Source: Plazaster borealis
Lineage: Eukaryota > Echinodermata > Asteroidea > Forcipulatida > Labidiasteridae
Length of the DNA: 64,000 nucleotides
Assembly (NCBI GenBank): GCA_021014325.1
Contig: JAJGQC010000642.1
Span: forward strand, 62,001-126,000
Direction of reading: 5' to 3'
A program made the translations under genes and the position numbers. Of this stretch, positions 10,021-20,200 are shown in pieces. Every line of letters starts with the position of its first letter. Position 1 is the first letter of the stretch. The notes beneath the pieces are model-generated. The model was not told where the DNA came from, did no database searches, and saw only the letters and a program-made list of their open reading frames with translations.

Positions 10021-12595
10021 CAGAGTCGAGGTTGTCCAGCACGTAGCACGCAGATGCCTCAGGTTTATTTCCTGCAGCCTCAGGTTCAGCTGCTTCTGCA
10101 AGAAAAAAAAGGCAATGCCAAGTTTAGGTTAACAAAGAAAATACAATTTTAATTTGCTTTTTTTTCTTGTGTATTTGAACAAATATTTCTGTGGTATTTC
10201 CAACATTGCGGTGCAAACTCCTCCGTTCGATGTAAATTTGGCATTGTCATTTCCCCAGAGTTCTCATTACAGATGAAAACAATTACAAGTATGTGACTGT
10301 CTTGCATAGTTCAACTATCTAGATACTGAATCTTCAGTTTTAAAGCATATTACACTATAGAAAAATCAAGACATAATTAATCTTCTCAGAACTCTTCTTC
10401 ACATTGTAGTCTCAACAGGGGGGGGGGGCGACTTTTCAACGGGGTGACTTTGCGACTTTGGCGGGGGTCAACTTTGTAGGCGGCGACACTGGAAAAAACT
10501 GGAAATTGAATGAAGTGTCAAGGTTATGCATGACTTACTGAAACTGAAGGTGTCAACTGGGCAGTCAATTCCCTCCAACTTGACACTTGCCAGAGACCGT
10601 TCAATTATAACCTGTGCTCTGGTAAGTGGAGGGGGAGCAGCACCACCTCCTGTGGCCTGTACTTGCCATCTTCTTTTTGTGACTGAAAGTTTGAAATGAA
10701 AATAATAAAAAAGACACTTAGCTTTGGCATTAGTCAAAAATATTTGTGGAATAAGATTTATTTACAAGTGACTCCTACAGGATACGCTAATTAAATCATT
10801 TGAGTGACAAATTAACATGAATAACAATACATTTCTTTAAAACTGTCATACTTTAAGTAAAAACTATGGGTGTGGTGACAACAGAATTATAGTGCAATAT
10901 CATCTTAAAGATGCTAGGTTTGCCAATGCTAGGTTTTGCCAATAAACATAAAATAACATTTTTAGTGAACAATATTCAAGAGAATATCACCAACTATGAC
11001 GAAAAAAATAGTTTTACTTTGACTTGTTTATAAAAACTTTGTTATAAAACACGTCACGTGATATATTGTCAGGATCCAGAGTCCAGACAAACAATTGATA
11101 AGTGCATAGGTAAAATTACAAGAACTCACTCAAAATCTGGAGAATTTTTGTACTTACTTGCCTGCACCAAATTGCGGTATCTGTCCTTACACTGGGTTGT
11201 ACTTTTGGCATTCCCTCCAGCCACACTGAAGATAAAGAAGCGAGAAAACAACTATTACTTATTTACTATATTACATACAGTAAAGCACAGCTTTCATACA
11301 TGTAGTTATTTTGACACAGTCCACATATGACGCAGCCAAAATGTGGTGAATTTTTTTTGTCTGTAGCAACTAACTACAATAAATCCATTTCAAACAGAAA
11401 ACACAATGAATGTATAGCGATTTAAAGTATGAAGTTGCAGCGGTAACACAATTTCCAACTGCTATCATGATAGAACTGTCTGGCTCCCTACGGTTAAAAT
11501 AGTTAAATGTCAACAGAATTCAGTGTGCTGTATTATAATTATATATATATAGGACTCTTTGAGTCTTGCAGAAATTATTGTATGAATCATGATCATGATG
11601 ATCTATAAAAGAATGTCTAACGTCAGGCTGTACTGTAGCTTGGAATGCCTTTTGTCAGGAAAACCATGGAGGTAGAATTCAGAAAAAACAAGCTGTCTGG
11701 AACTAGGCCTGCATCATGATTGAACTAAACTAAAGCCAAAGCCGTATATGTGACCGATGATGATGATTTAGTCATTCTTTCTAATCTAACCTAAAGAAAA
11801 TAACCGTAACGTTACGACGGCATCCTATAGGCCCTAGTAAGTAACTACCTAATAATACTAGGCCTACTAAAAAAAGTACTAGTAAAAACGAAAGTCAACG
11901 AAATAGAAATGACAAAACAATGACACTGTCCCAACCTGTCATAAGACAGGCTGCAAATCGTATGTAGACCAAGAAATAGGTATAATCATAGAGCAAGGAA
12001 AACCTTGCTTTATCTACCAGTGGTATAATAAAGCACAATTTACCGTGTTTTTCTTCTGTGTCAACGGGAACGCATCTGAAACAAAATACTTCTCAGTTCG
12101 AAGTATCAACAGCTGGAACTCCCTAGTACCGTAGGGAGTTCCAGCTGTTGATACTTCGAACTGAGAAGCCGACCATCCATTGAAATACAGCCCATATCAC
12201 CAATGTCACAGATCCAGTCAAAAGGGGCAAATAAGCGTAAGCTTTAAGTCTCTCTGGTATTAAATGCAGGTACGTCCGTGTCGTCAGTGGTTTCTCACAA
12301 CAAAGGTCAAACGTCAAACAGATAGTCGAGGGGTCAAAAAAAAGAAAAGTATAGCGCCACCCATTGGTAATAATTAGTAAAGTACTCACGCATTGACGCA
12401 CCCCCTCACTCGTTCCCAGCTTGCCTGCTTATGTTTTGATGTCAAAAGGGTCCCCTTTAGGGCCCCTTCAATTACCGCTTTCTCCTCGATGTAGGAGGTA
12501 GCCAGTGCCAGGTCCATATCTGCCGTAAAGGGCGACGATTTGGGCTTCACCCCGCCCGGCGCAACGCTTTTTACGCTGTTGGATTCGTCCGCCAT
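10021..12595 (-). CDS. Harbinger Myb/SANT-like DNA-binding partner protein
   Basis: Four exons: 12595-12390, 11225-11158, 10682-10539 and 10095-10021, all with GT..AG borders. The first opens with ATG and, after about 20 low-complexity residues, gives a trihelix/Myb-like helix (ADMDLALATSYIEEKAVIEG, then KHKQASWERV). The second completes it with the family hallmark KSTTQCKDRYRNLVQ. The third is basic then Pro-rich (VTKRRWQVQATGGGAAPPPL). The fourth is acidic (EAAEPEAAGNKPEA) and is followed by a possible donor, so a further exon or the stop is undefined. In Harbinger elements such proteins are known to help import and target the transposase. It is head-to-head with no other gene and convergent with the HARBI1-like gene. 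Confidence 0.7.
12089..12168. repeat. Perfect 37-bp inverted repeat with 6-nt loop
   Basis: CTTCTCAGTTCGAAGTATCA... (12089-12125) is followed, after GTACCG, by its exact complement (12132-12168). There is no mismatch in 37 bp. It lies in the first intron of the Myb-like gene. Confidence 0.9.
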
Positions 12596-12659
12596 TTTTA
12601 TTTTATTTTATTTGGGGGGAATTTTTTGCTGAAGCAGACGATCTTAAATGTTGCGCGCG

Positions 12660-12785
12660 CAGTTTGTTTACGCGCTTAAGCTAGCAACCGCTCGTGAAAT
12701 ACGTTTACGCTTAAGCAAATTTTTCTGCTACAGTAAGCAAAAAAATTTGCTTTCCGTTAAGCAGCTCCATGAAATTGGGCCCTGG
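12660..12785. repeat. Single end of a GGGCCC MITE (family G)
   Basis: AAGCAGCTCCATGAAATTGG followed by GCCCTGG is the right end of the family seen whole at 21672-21872 and 26840-27087. CTTAAGC motifs are interspersed. The opposite end is not recognisable. Confidence 0.55.
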
Positions 12786-13560
12786 TAGTACGTAGTACTG
12801 TAGGCCTCTAGTACTAGTACTAGTAGCTGTACTACCTACTTCTACTTCTATTATTACTCCCTTCAACTTCAACAATTCAAAACATGTATTGCAGTTGCAC
12901 TGACATGACCGAAAGCCTAATGACAACGTACGTTAAAATTAAATTAAACAATTAATTTATATATATTGCATGCCCCACCCAACTTTCACAAAAAATGTAG
13001 TTTTACAATGTTTACAGTATACACACAGTTCAACCACTATTTGTAGGCCTAACTGTACATGTACATGTACATGTACATGTCCTAACACGTACGAATTATA
13101 CACGTATTAAATTATAGGAACTGTGACCAGACAACTACACGACGAGCATAAACCAAACGTTACCGTATCATATCAACGGTCACCGTCAACAAGCCACTTC
13201 AGTGCAGCCAATGTCTCCCGAAAAAAAGTATTTTACCTACACAGATACCAGTCAGTATAGATTTCAGATTAAGCTACATCTGTCAAGTAAGATTTGAAAC
13301 TTTGCATGGTGGGAATACGATATGGAATCATGGTACATGGTATGGTATATGGTACATGGTGTCACCGAAAACCTTTCCATACTACATCTGTCACTAAATA
13401 CTTTGGTTAAAAAAAACACGAAGAAATTTACAGTTTTACTAGTTGGCGGCAAACAAAACATGGAATGACACACTCACCTCAACTTAACACCAACCAAAAA
13501 CAAGATGGTGGCTCTGTAAAACTTTCTGAGCGGGTGTTGCTTGGCAACCGACAATTGTGG
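12786..13560. other. No gene seen
   Basis: AT-rich sequence with CTAGTACTAG and GTACATGTAC palindromic strings (12805-12830, 13058-13080) and a short GGTACATGGTATGGTATATG internal repeat (13330-13360). No exon or known repeat recognised. Confidence 0.5.
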
Positions 13561-13577
13561 GCGTGTCTACGTGACGT

Positions 13578-13770
13578 ATGTACAGTTAGTTACTGTAAAT
13601 ATAATTTACAGTAAAATCCCTTTTAAAATACAGTAATATTGCGTGCAACAAACCTGCTGTCTGGAATTTACTGTGGATTACAGTAAACAACTATAAAATG
13701 CAATTACAGTAAACTACTGGGCACAAATACAGTAACATACTGTCAAAGTTACAGCGCCATGTTACAGTGT
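13578..13770. repeat. Cluster of TTACAGTA/TACTGTAA octamers
   Basis: At least ten copies of TACAGTA or its complement TACTGTA lie within about 190 bp, in both orientations, including paired ones such as TACTGTAAATATAATTTACAG. Probably a MITE with subterminal binding-site repeats. Confidence 0.5.
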
Positions 13771-13892
13771 AACCACCCACCATCTTCATTAGTTTTATTC
13801 ATTAACCTTTTATCCTTCTCATAATATTTCTAAATTGGCTGAATTATAATCCTTTCACTATGCCCATCAATTTCAACAACAAACAAATTTGA

Positions 13893-14216
13893 CTAAACAT
13901 TTCTAAATTTAAAAATTACTCCGAATGGTTATCTGTCCAGGAATCCACCAAATGCATTTACAAACACTATACCACTACATGTAATAAACACTTCCTAATT
14001 TTAGACAACTACATCCCAAAACTACATAAACTTCAAACACAATTTAACACCACCATCAAAGTTGTTGAAAATAAAATCCAAAACAATACACTATCTGAGG
14101 AATCTACCACACTCCACAAATGCATAACCAATTTCACCAAACTCATAGAAAAAAATGAACAAAACATCAAAGAAATTACAGAACAATTAGAAACACAAAA
14201 TTCATTAGAGATCTGA
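13893..14216 (+). other. Unidentified open frame, coiled-coil-like
   Basis: A 107-codon open frame after a stop at 13890-13892. The second half (KVVENKIQNNTLSEESTTLH, then KLIEKNEQNIKEITEQLET) has heptad-like spacing and suggests a coiled coil. There is no convincing start codon near its 5' end. I do not recognise the family. The strong A/C bias of the strand could also keep the frame open by chance. Confidence 0.25.
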
Positions 14217-14453
14217 GACATTAAAAGGGCAGAGGTTGAATTCCAAATACACTAGATTGTGCATGGCACTGAATTGTAAGTTTTTCTCCAAACACTCCAA
14301 CCTCAGTAAAAGTGAATGCAAATATTGAAATAAATTTATGAAAAAAACAAAAAGAATTTTACAGCAACATTAGACAAAGGCAATGGCACATTATAGGCAC
14401 TCATTTTAAACTTGTATATAAGGTCCTTGGGTTAGTTTTAAAACTAGTGTATT

Positions 14454-15300
14454 TTGCATTTCAGCTGGCTCTGCTTGTGTATTATGACTCTATGTTGCGC
14501 ATTTCAAATTCTTCCTCTAGAAAGGGTGTATGAGCAGTTTCTCTGGTGCATAGACACAACACACAAAAGTGACCCAAACTTGTTATCATGGTTTCAAGAA
14601 AAAATTAAATCAAAAATAAAAAGACTTACAAAATAAATTTCAGTAAGTTAATTTTTTGAACTACTATTTAGAGCTTTAATTTAGGCTAAAAATCATATTT
14701 GTCTGATTTTCGATCTTTGTTTTGTTTATAATTATTTTTCAATGAATTTACAACGAAATTTCGTGACATTGTTAATGTTTTTTAAGGTTAATAACGTTAC
14801 TGTCTGGTTCATACTTCGATTGAGCTCGGTAACTGTTGACATGAAATACTGTGATGTATCACTAAAGTTGTCTACAGTACGGCCCGAAATTTAGTAGACT
14901 CGCGCGATAAATTCCACGCAATAAAAATAGCCTTTACGCGCAAGTACACTGTTATAAATATCTCTGTAAATTTACAAAAAAACTTATGTCAATTATTATT
15001 ACAAAAGCTATGTATATGTACATACATGCTCTGTGAACATTTTTGTGTGATGCCAAAGCTCTTCTTTGTGTTCTTACAGATATGCTTTGTAAAGCATTCT
15101 ATATATCAACAGTGTGGTTTGTACTCTTACAGACATTCTTTGTAAGCAATTGTGTGAATCTACGTTTTCGTTTGTATGTTAACAAACCACATTCAATCAT
15201 GTAACAAAACACATTTGTGCATTTACAAAACATTTTTAGTGCGTCAACAAAGGCAGTTTGTAAATCTACAATTACTTTGTATTAACATAGCACACCTGTA
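14454..15300. other. AT-rich stretch, no clear gene
   Basis: A short frame (14454-14636) follows a TTTGCATTTCAG acceptor-like sequence, but its product is not recognised. From 14880 there is a patch with CGCGCGATAAATTCCACGCA and TTTACGCGCAAG that is echoed at 28840-28915. From 15030 to 15300 there are repeated TTTGTAAA/TTTACAAA-type strings. Probably repeat-derived. Confidence 0.35.
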
Positions 15301-15976
15301 CTTCCATTAAAAGGCCGTTCCGACCTCACGACTTTGGCTATGGCTATGGATAGATCAGTACATGTGCGTGTATGATGCGCTGTTCTAGCCATAGCTGCAG
15401 CAAAAGCAGTTATTTCGGCTGCACCTAAATTAACCACACAAAGAGAGACATTTTCTGATTGGATATAACATTGCAGCTTTTTATTTTTTCAGTCTTATTC
15501 ATGAAATACATTAAATAAAATTCTTTCAATTTCAAAATAATCAACATATTTTAAATAACCTTTTTAAACGCATAAATATAATTGCATTTTCACTGTATTT
15601 CAACTTAAATTTTAAAACTTAGTTTGACCTTATTCAGAATGCATGATGGGTATTTTTTTTATTACAATGTGATATGTTAACATACATTGTAGATTTCCCA
15701 CCGGGTCCCCCCCCCCCCAAAAAAAGCAAGTAAGTAGTGAATGGATAATAAACGGTTCCTAGTATTTTAATGCAGTTATTTAAAATGGGGCTACAGTAAT
15801 GTGATTCTTAATTCAAATTGAAATACACACATTGGACACCCGAAAGGTTTGTTTCTTTTGACATAACTGCTTTCAAATGACAAATTCTGTGTTTGGAATA
15901 AACTTTGGACACCTTTCTTTATGTTACACTGATGCCCCCCCCCCCTTAATAATTATTTGCTATAAATAAACTTGAA
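15301..15976. other. No gene seen
   Basis: A small inverted pair occurs around GGCTATGGCTATGGAT and CTAGCCATAGCTGCAGC (15345-15405). The rest is AT-rich with a C homopolymer near 15710 and another near 15930. Confidence 0.4.
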
Positions 15977-15982
15977 TTGGAT

Positions 15983-16394
15983 GTCCATATCATGTTTCCT
16001 TTAAAATCAAACCTGAAGATAAGATACCAGATATTTTTAATTCCCATCAGAATACAAGTGAAAAGCCATATTTCTCTGTCTCAAAAACCTTTACTACATC
16101 AACATCAACATCAACATCAATTGAAATGTATGAACATCATCTATAGGGTAACTAGAAATAGCGATTTCAAACATTAAAACACTAGCAGATATCCATGGCA
16201 TAATTCCTTTAAATCCAATCCTGAAGTTAAGGTACCAGATATTTTTTCCCATCAGAAAAAAAAACAATTTGAAAAGTCACATTTCTATGTCTCAAAAAAC
16301 TTTACATCAACATCAATTTAAATGTAATTGAACATCATCTATAAGGTAACTAGAAATAATGATTTCCAACACTAAAACATGACTATGTAGATAT
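15983..16394. repeat. Two-copy tandem repeat of about 205 bp
   Basis: The unit with CCAATCCTGAAGTTAAGGTA / TCAAACCTGAAGATAAGATA, then CCAGATATTTTT, CCCATCAGAA, AACATCATCTATA(A/G)GGTAAC and TAGAAAT, is present twice (about 15983-16190 and 16191-16394). The first copy holds a CAACAT triplet-like run. Confidence 0.7.
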
Positions 16395-16615
16395 TTTAAA
16401 AATTTAACCACATTGTCTCCAAAGTAGAGAATGTGGTCATTTCACACCAGATAAACCAATGGGTAAAGACCTACATACCCCATTTAAAATGGTTCTAATT
16501 TGATGCACACATTGGATTCTCTATGCAATTATCTTGAAACAATGAAGGCCCCCAAAATTCCCAAAATAAAAATTTAAATTTGCTCACTTGTAAAACTTTT
16601 CGTTTTTATCATTAA

Positions 16616-16915
16616 AGGTACTGGACACGTTTGGTAATTACTCAAAATATATATTAGCTTAAAAACTTACTTGGAAATGAGCAACGGACAGCTGTTGATA
16701 GTATAAAACATTGTGAGAAACCACTCCCTTTGAAGTAACGTAGTTTTTGAGAAAGAGGTAATTTCTCACTAAAATATTTGAATCTGAAAAAGACTTCAGG
16801 CCTAAAGCCTTTTTCAGGCATTTTCACAGGTATTTTATTTTATGCATATGTCGGGGTACATCAAGTGAGAATATATGTACTGGTCTTTGACAATTACCAA
16901 ACGTTTCCAGTGCCT
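16616..16915. mobile_element. TTAA-flanked MITE (family M, copy 2)
   Basis: About 300 bp from AGGTACTGGACACGTTTGGT to CCAAACGTTTCCAGTGCCT, which are inverted relative to each other. TTAA at the left (16612-16615); the right duplication reads TTAG, one base off. Internal GACTTCAGGCCTAAAGCC hairpin. No coding capacity. Confidence 0.8.
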
Positions 16916-17269
16916 TTAGGACCAATTTAAAGGTTGAAGTATAGACCATGTAACATGCTTACAAAAGATGCACAGAGCCTGGACTTATTGCAGGCAGAAT
17001 TTGTACACAGCTCAACTGCCAATGGAAGAACACAATACATGTACATTTTATGGGGATTGCAAAGTCTGATTTGTATTAACTTTTAATACGAAAGGGGGGG
17101 GGGGGGTCACATCTAAAAAGTAGTTCAGCTATTATTTTAATGAATTGATTTTATGTGGAAATTTCCCATTTGACCGATGCTCCATCTTGCCTGCCAATGT
17201 ACAAGGTCACTGTTTTTGTAAAGGTTACATGGTCTATAACTGGCGAATTATTGTTTTATAATTTTCCAG

Positions 17270-20200
17270 TTACAACGCCCATTTCTCCTCGTTGTCCTTT
17301 AGCTTGGAGCACAGACTAAGGACCTTGGCATTTGGTCCTGATGAATTTGCCTGACGTTTTGTCCCTCTACCTGGACGGATGTAGAAAAGTATCCTGAGAA
17401 CAAAACAAAAATAACAAGAATGGTGTGTTAACAAACACAAATGCCCCGCTGAGATTACCTCATTCTTGAGTTATCGCTTAGACAACATTTCTTTTGTTTT
17501 AGCCATAATGACCTTGACTTTTTCTGTATGGGATTCAAAAACAATAGGCTTCTGGAGGATCCCAAGACCAATCCACACACCAAGTTTGGAGTTAATATGC
17601 CAAGTCCTTCTTGAGTTATCACTAGGTCAACATTTCTTTTGTTTTAGCCATAATGACCTTGACTTTTTCTGTATGGGATTCAAAAACAATAGGCTTCTGT
17701 GGGATCCAAAGACCAATCTACACACCAAGTTTGGAGTTGATATGCCAAGTCCTTCTTGAGTTATCACTCGGACAACATTTCTTTTGTTTTAGCCATAATG
17801 ACCTTGACATTTTTTGTATGGGATCCAAAAACAATAGGCTTCTGTGGGATCCCAAGACCAATCCACATCCCAAGTTTGGAGTTGATATGACAAGTCCTTG
17901 AGTAATCGCTCGGATAATGATTGCACACACACACACACACACACATGATTGTAAATCCCGCTTACCGAGGACTTCTCTTTGTTCTCCCATTGTTTAGACA
18001 TAGTTTTTTTTAGCGACGTCCCCATTGGGTTTGGTACACGAAAATGAAGCGAGGACGTCCTCGCTCTGTCAAACACCCGGATCCCTTTTGTTAAAGTCCT
18101 CGGTTTGAATGGATAGACACGCTCACACACACGTTTGTAAATCCCGCTTACCGAGGACTTCTCTTTGTTCTCCCATTGTTTGGACAGGTTTTTTTAGCGA
18201 CGTCCCCATTGGGTTTGTACACAAAAACAAAGCGAGGACGTAACGAAGCGAGGACGTCTTCGCTCTGTCAAACACCCGGATCCCTTTTGTTAAAGTCCTC
18301 GGTTTGAATGGATAGACACACTCACACACACACACACACTGATCTTGAAAAATGCATCCTTGTGGAGCATTCTTTTGTTCTTTCCTTTGTCCCTGCACTT
18401 AACAGTTTCCCCATAGGGTTTGTACACAAAACTTCTTGTGGAGCACCCCGGTCTTTAGAATTCCCCTATGGAGTCCTTTTATTTTCCCTTTTTTGTTTTG
18501 TCCTTGGTCTCCAGAAGGTACCTAAAGTGAGCACACCCACACACACACGAAAGGACAAGGCAAACACTATATATGCCCCTTCGGCTTCGCCGGCGGGGCA
18601 TAAAAATCCATGCTACTGAAAGTGGATCTGATGAGTTAATTATGCAGCACCCCTGCAATACAAGCACTGAATTTGCTTTTTAGGGGTAAGGGTCCCCTTC
18701 CCCACCTGATGACAGCAGGCCCAAGATATTCAAGTGGGAGTTAACAGGCCATGGGTTCGAAGTCATACACTTGGTCTGTATGAAAAACTTAGAATACAAC
18801 ACTTGTTTAAATCTGTAAAGGGCTAAGCAAATCTTTTGTTTTTACCTTTGGATGAATTCCAGTGTTGCACAAATCCCAGATGGGTACTGCAAGTTGTACA
18901 AATAAAAGGAAATGAACCATATTTTTACAGCTTGCAGTAAGTTTGAGCAAGATATCTGGGCACTCCCATCGCAACACACAGCAAAACGTTTCGCCAAGAA
19001 AGGATTTGGACCTGCAAAAGACAAGAACTGAGACATTCATATTGGGTAGAAACAAAGCAGTATGTGTAATATAGAGAAAAATAATATCTCCTTCCTAATG
19101 GGATGTACACTGCCATTTAGTCTCACTGCTCGACTTGTGCATAAACAAAGTGACAAAGCAGTACTGACACAGGGCATGATTTTCATACAAACACCAACTT
19201 GACCCACTGGTCTAGTAGTACGCAATCTATAAGATCAGAATTTGTCGGCACGTTCATACCTACATCTTTTTTCAGTGTTAGCTCTGAAAAGAGCCAAAGT
19301 GTGGTCTCAAATTTTTGAAAATAAACAATACATTCTGATCGTCTTCTCCTGAAGGGTCAAGACCACATTACCAAGTTGTCACAGACAGGCGAGTATTCAG
19401 GATCACTATGTTACATTATTTTTCATAATTATCTACTGACCTACCTGCAAAGGCTATCACTGGGCTGTGCACTGTCATGCTTTCGAAGTCGTTCAAGCCA
19501 GCAGTTTCCTGTTGAACCCAAAACAGTAAAGATCAAAGTAGACTTTGGAAGGTTAAAAGCAACCAGTGACAACTCAAAATCAGTCAGGGCAACCTAGTGA
19601 ATCAACACCGGTTGCTTAATCAGACAGATCAATTACTGTTTTGTTTTGTTGGGGTGTTTGTTTGTTTTTATGTGTTTGTGAACAAACATAAAGCTGTTCT
19701 GTGTTGTTTTACTTTGATTAAATGCTCCAGAACTTTAAAGTGGGCCCGACTTTGAGATAGAAGACCTTGACCTCTGATATGCTCTTATTTTGACTAAAAG
19801 TGTGCCTAAAAACCTAAGCCTGATTTTAAATCTGATACTGGCTATATGTAGTTGTTTATTGCTGAGGTGATGCATGATGGGCAAAACAATATGCTAAATT
19901 AGGCATGAGATCTGACAGAATTAACCTTTTGAAAATGAAGAGTTTGAGAATGATATGAACTGGTCAATTCAGTACCGTAAAAAACATCTCTGCTGGGTTC
20001 TTTAACCCATAAGGTTAAAGCACTTTGTTATAACATCTTTTTCTCAGCAAAAAATACAAAATGTTGTAACACACACCTCAAATTCCTTAAGGAAAAGATC
20101 TTCGTCTTCACCAAAATATGCTGGTAAGACACAAACTGCAGCTGCCAAAAACTGACTTTCTGGCAACATCTGGTGTTGTGCTTCTTTTAGCAGTGCTTTC

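Noticed and set aside
12089..12168. A rho-independent-type terminator
   Set aside because: The hairpin is far too long and perfect, lacks a T-tract, and the genome is eukaryotic.
17466..18130. Several 80-113-codon frames around 17.5-18.1 kb
   Set aside because: They run through the 145-bp tandem repeat, CA microsatellite and MITE, repeating the same peptide with the repeat period.
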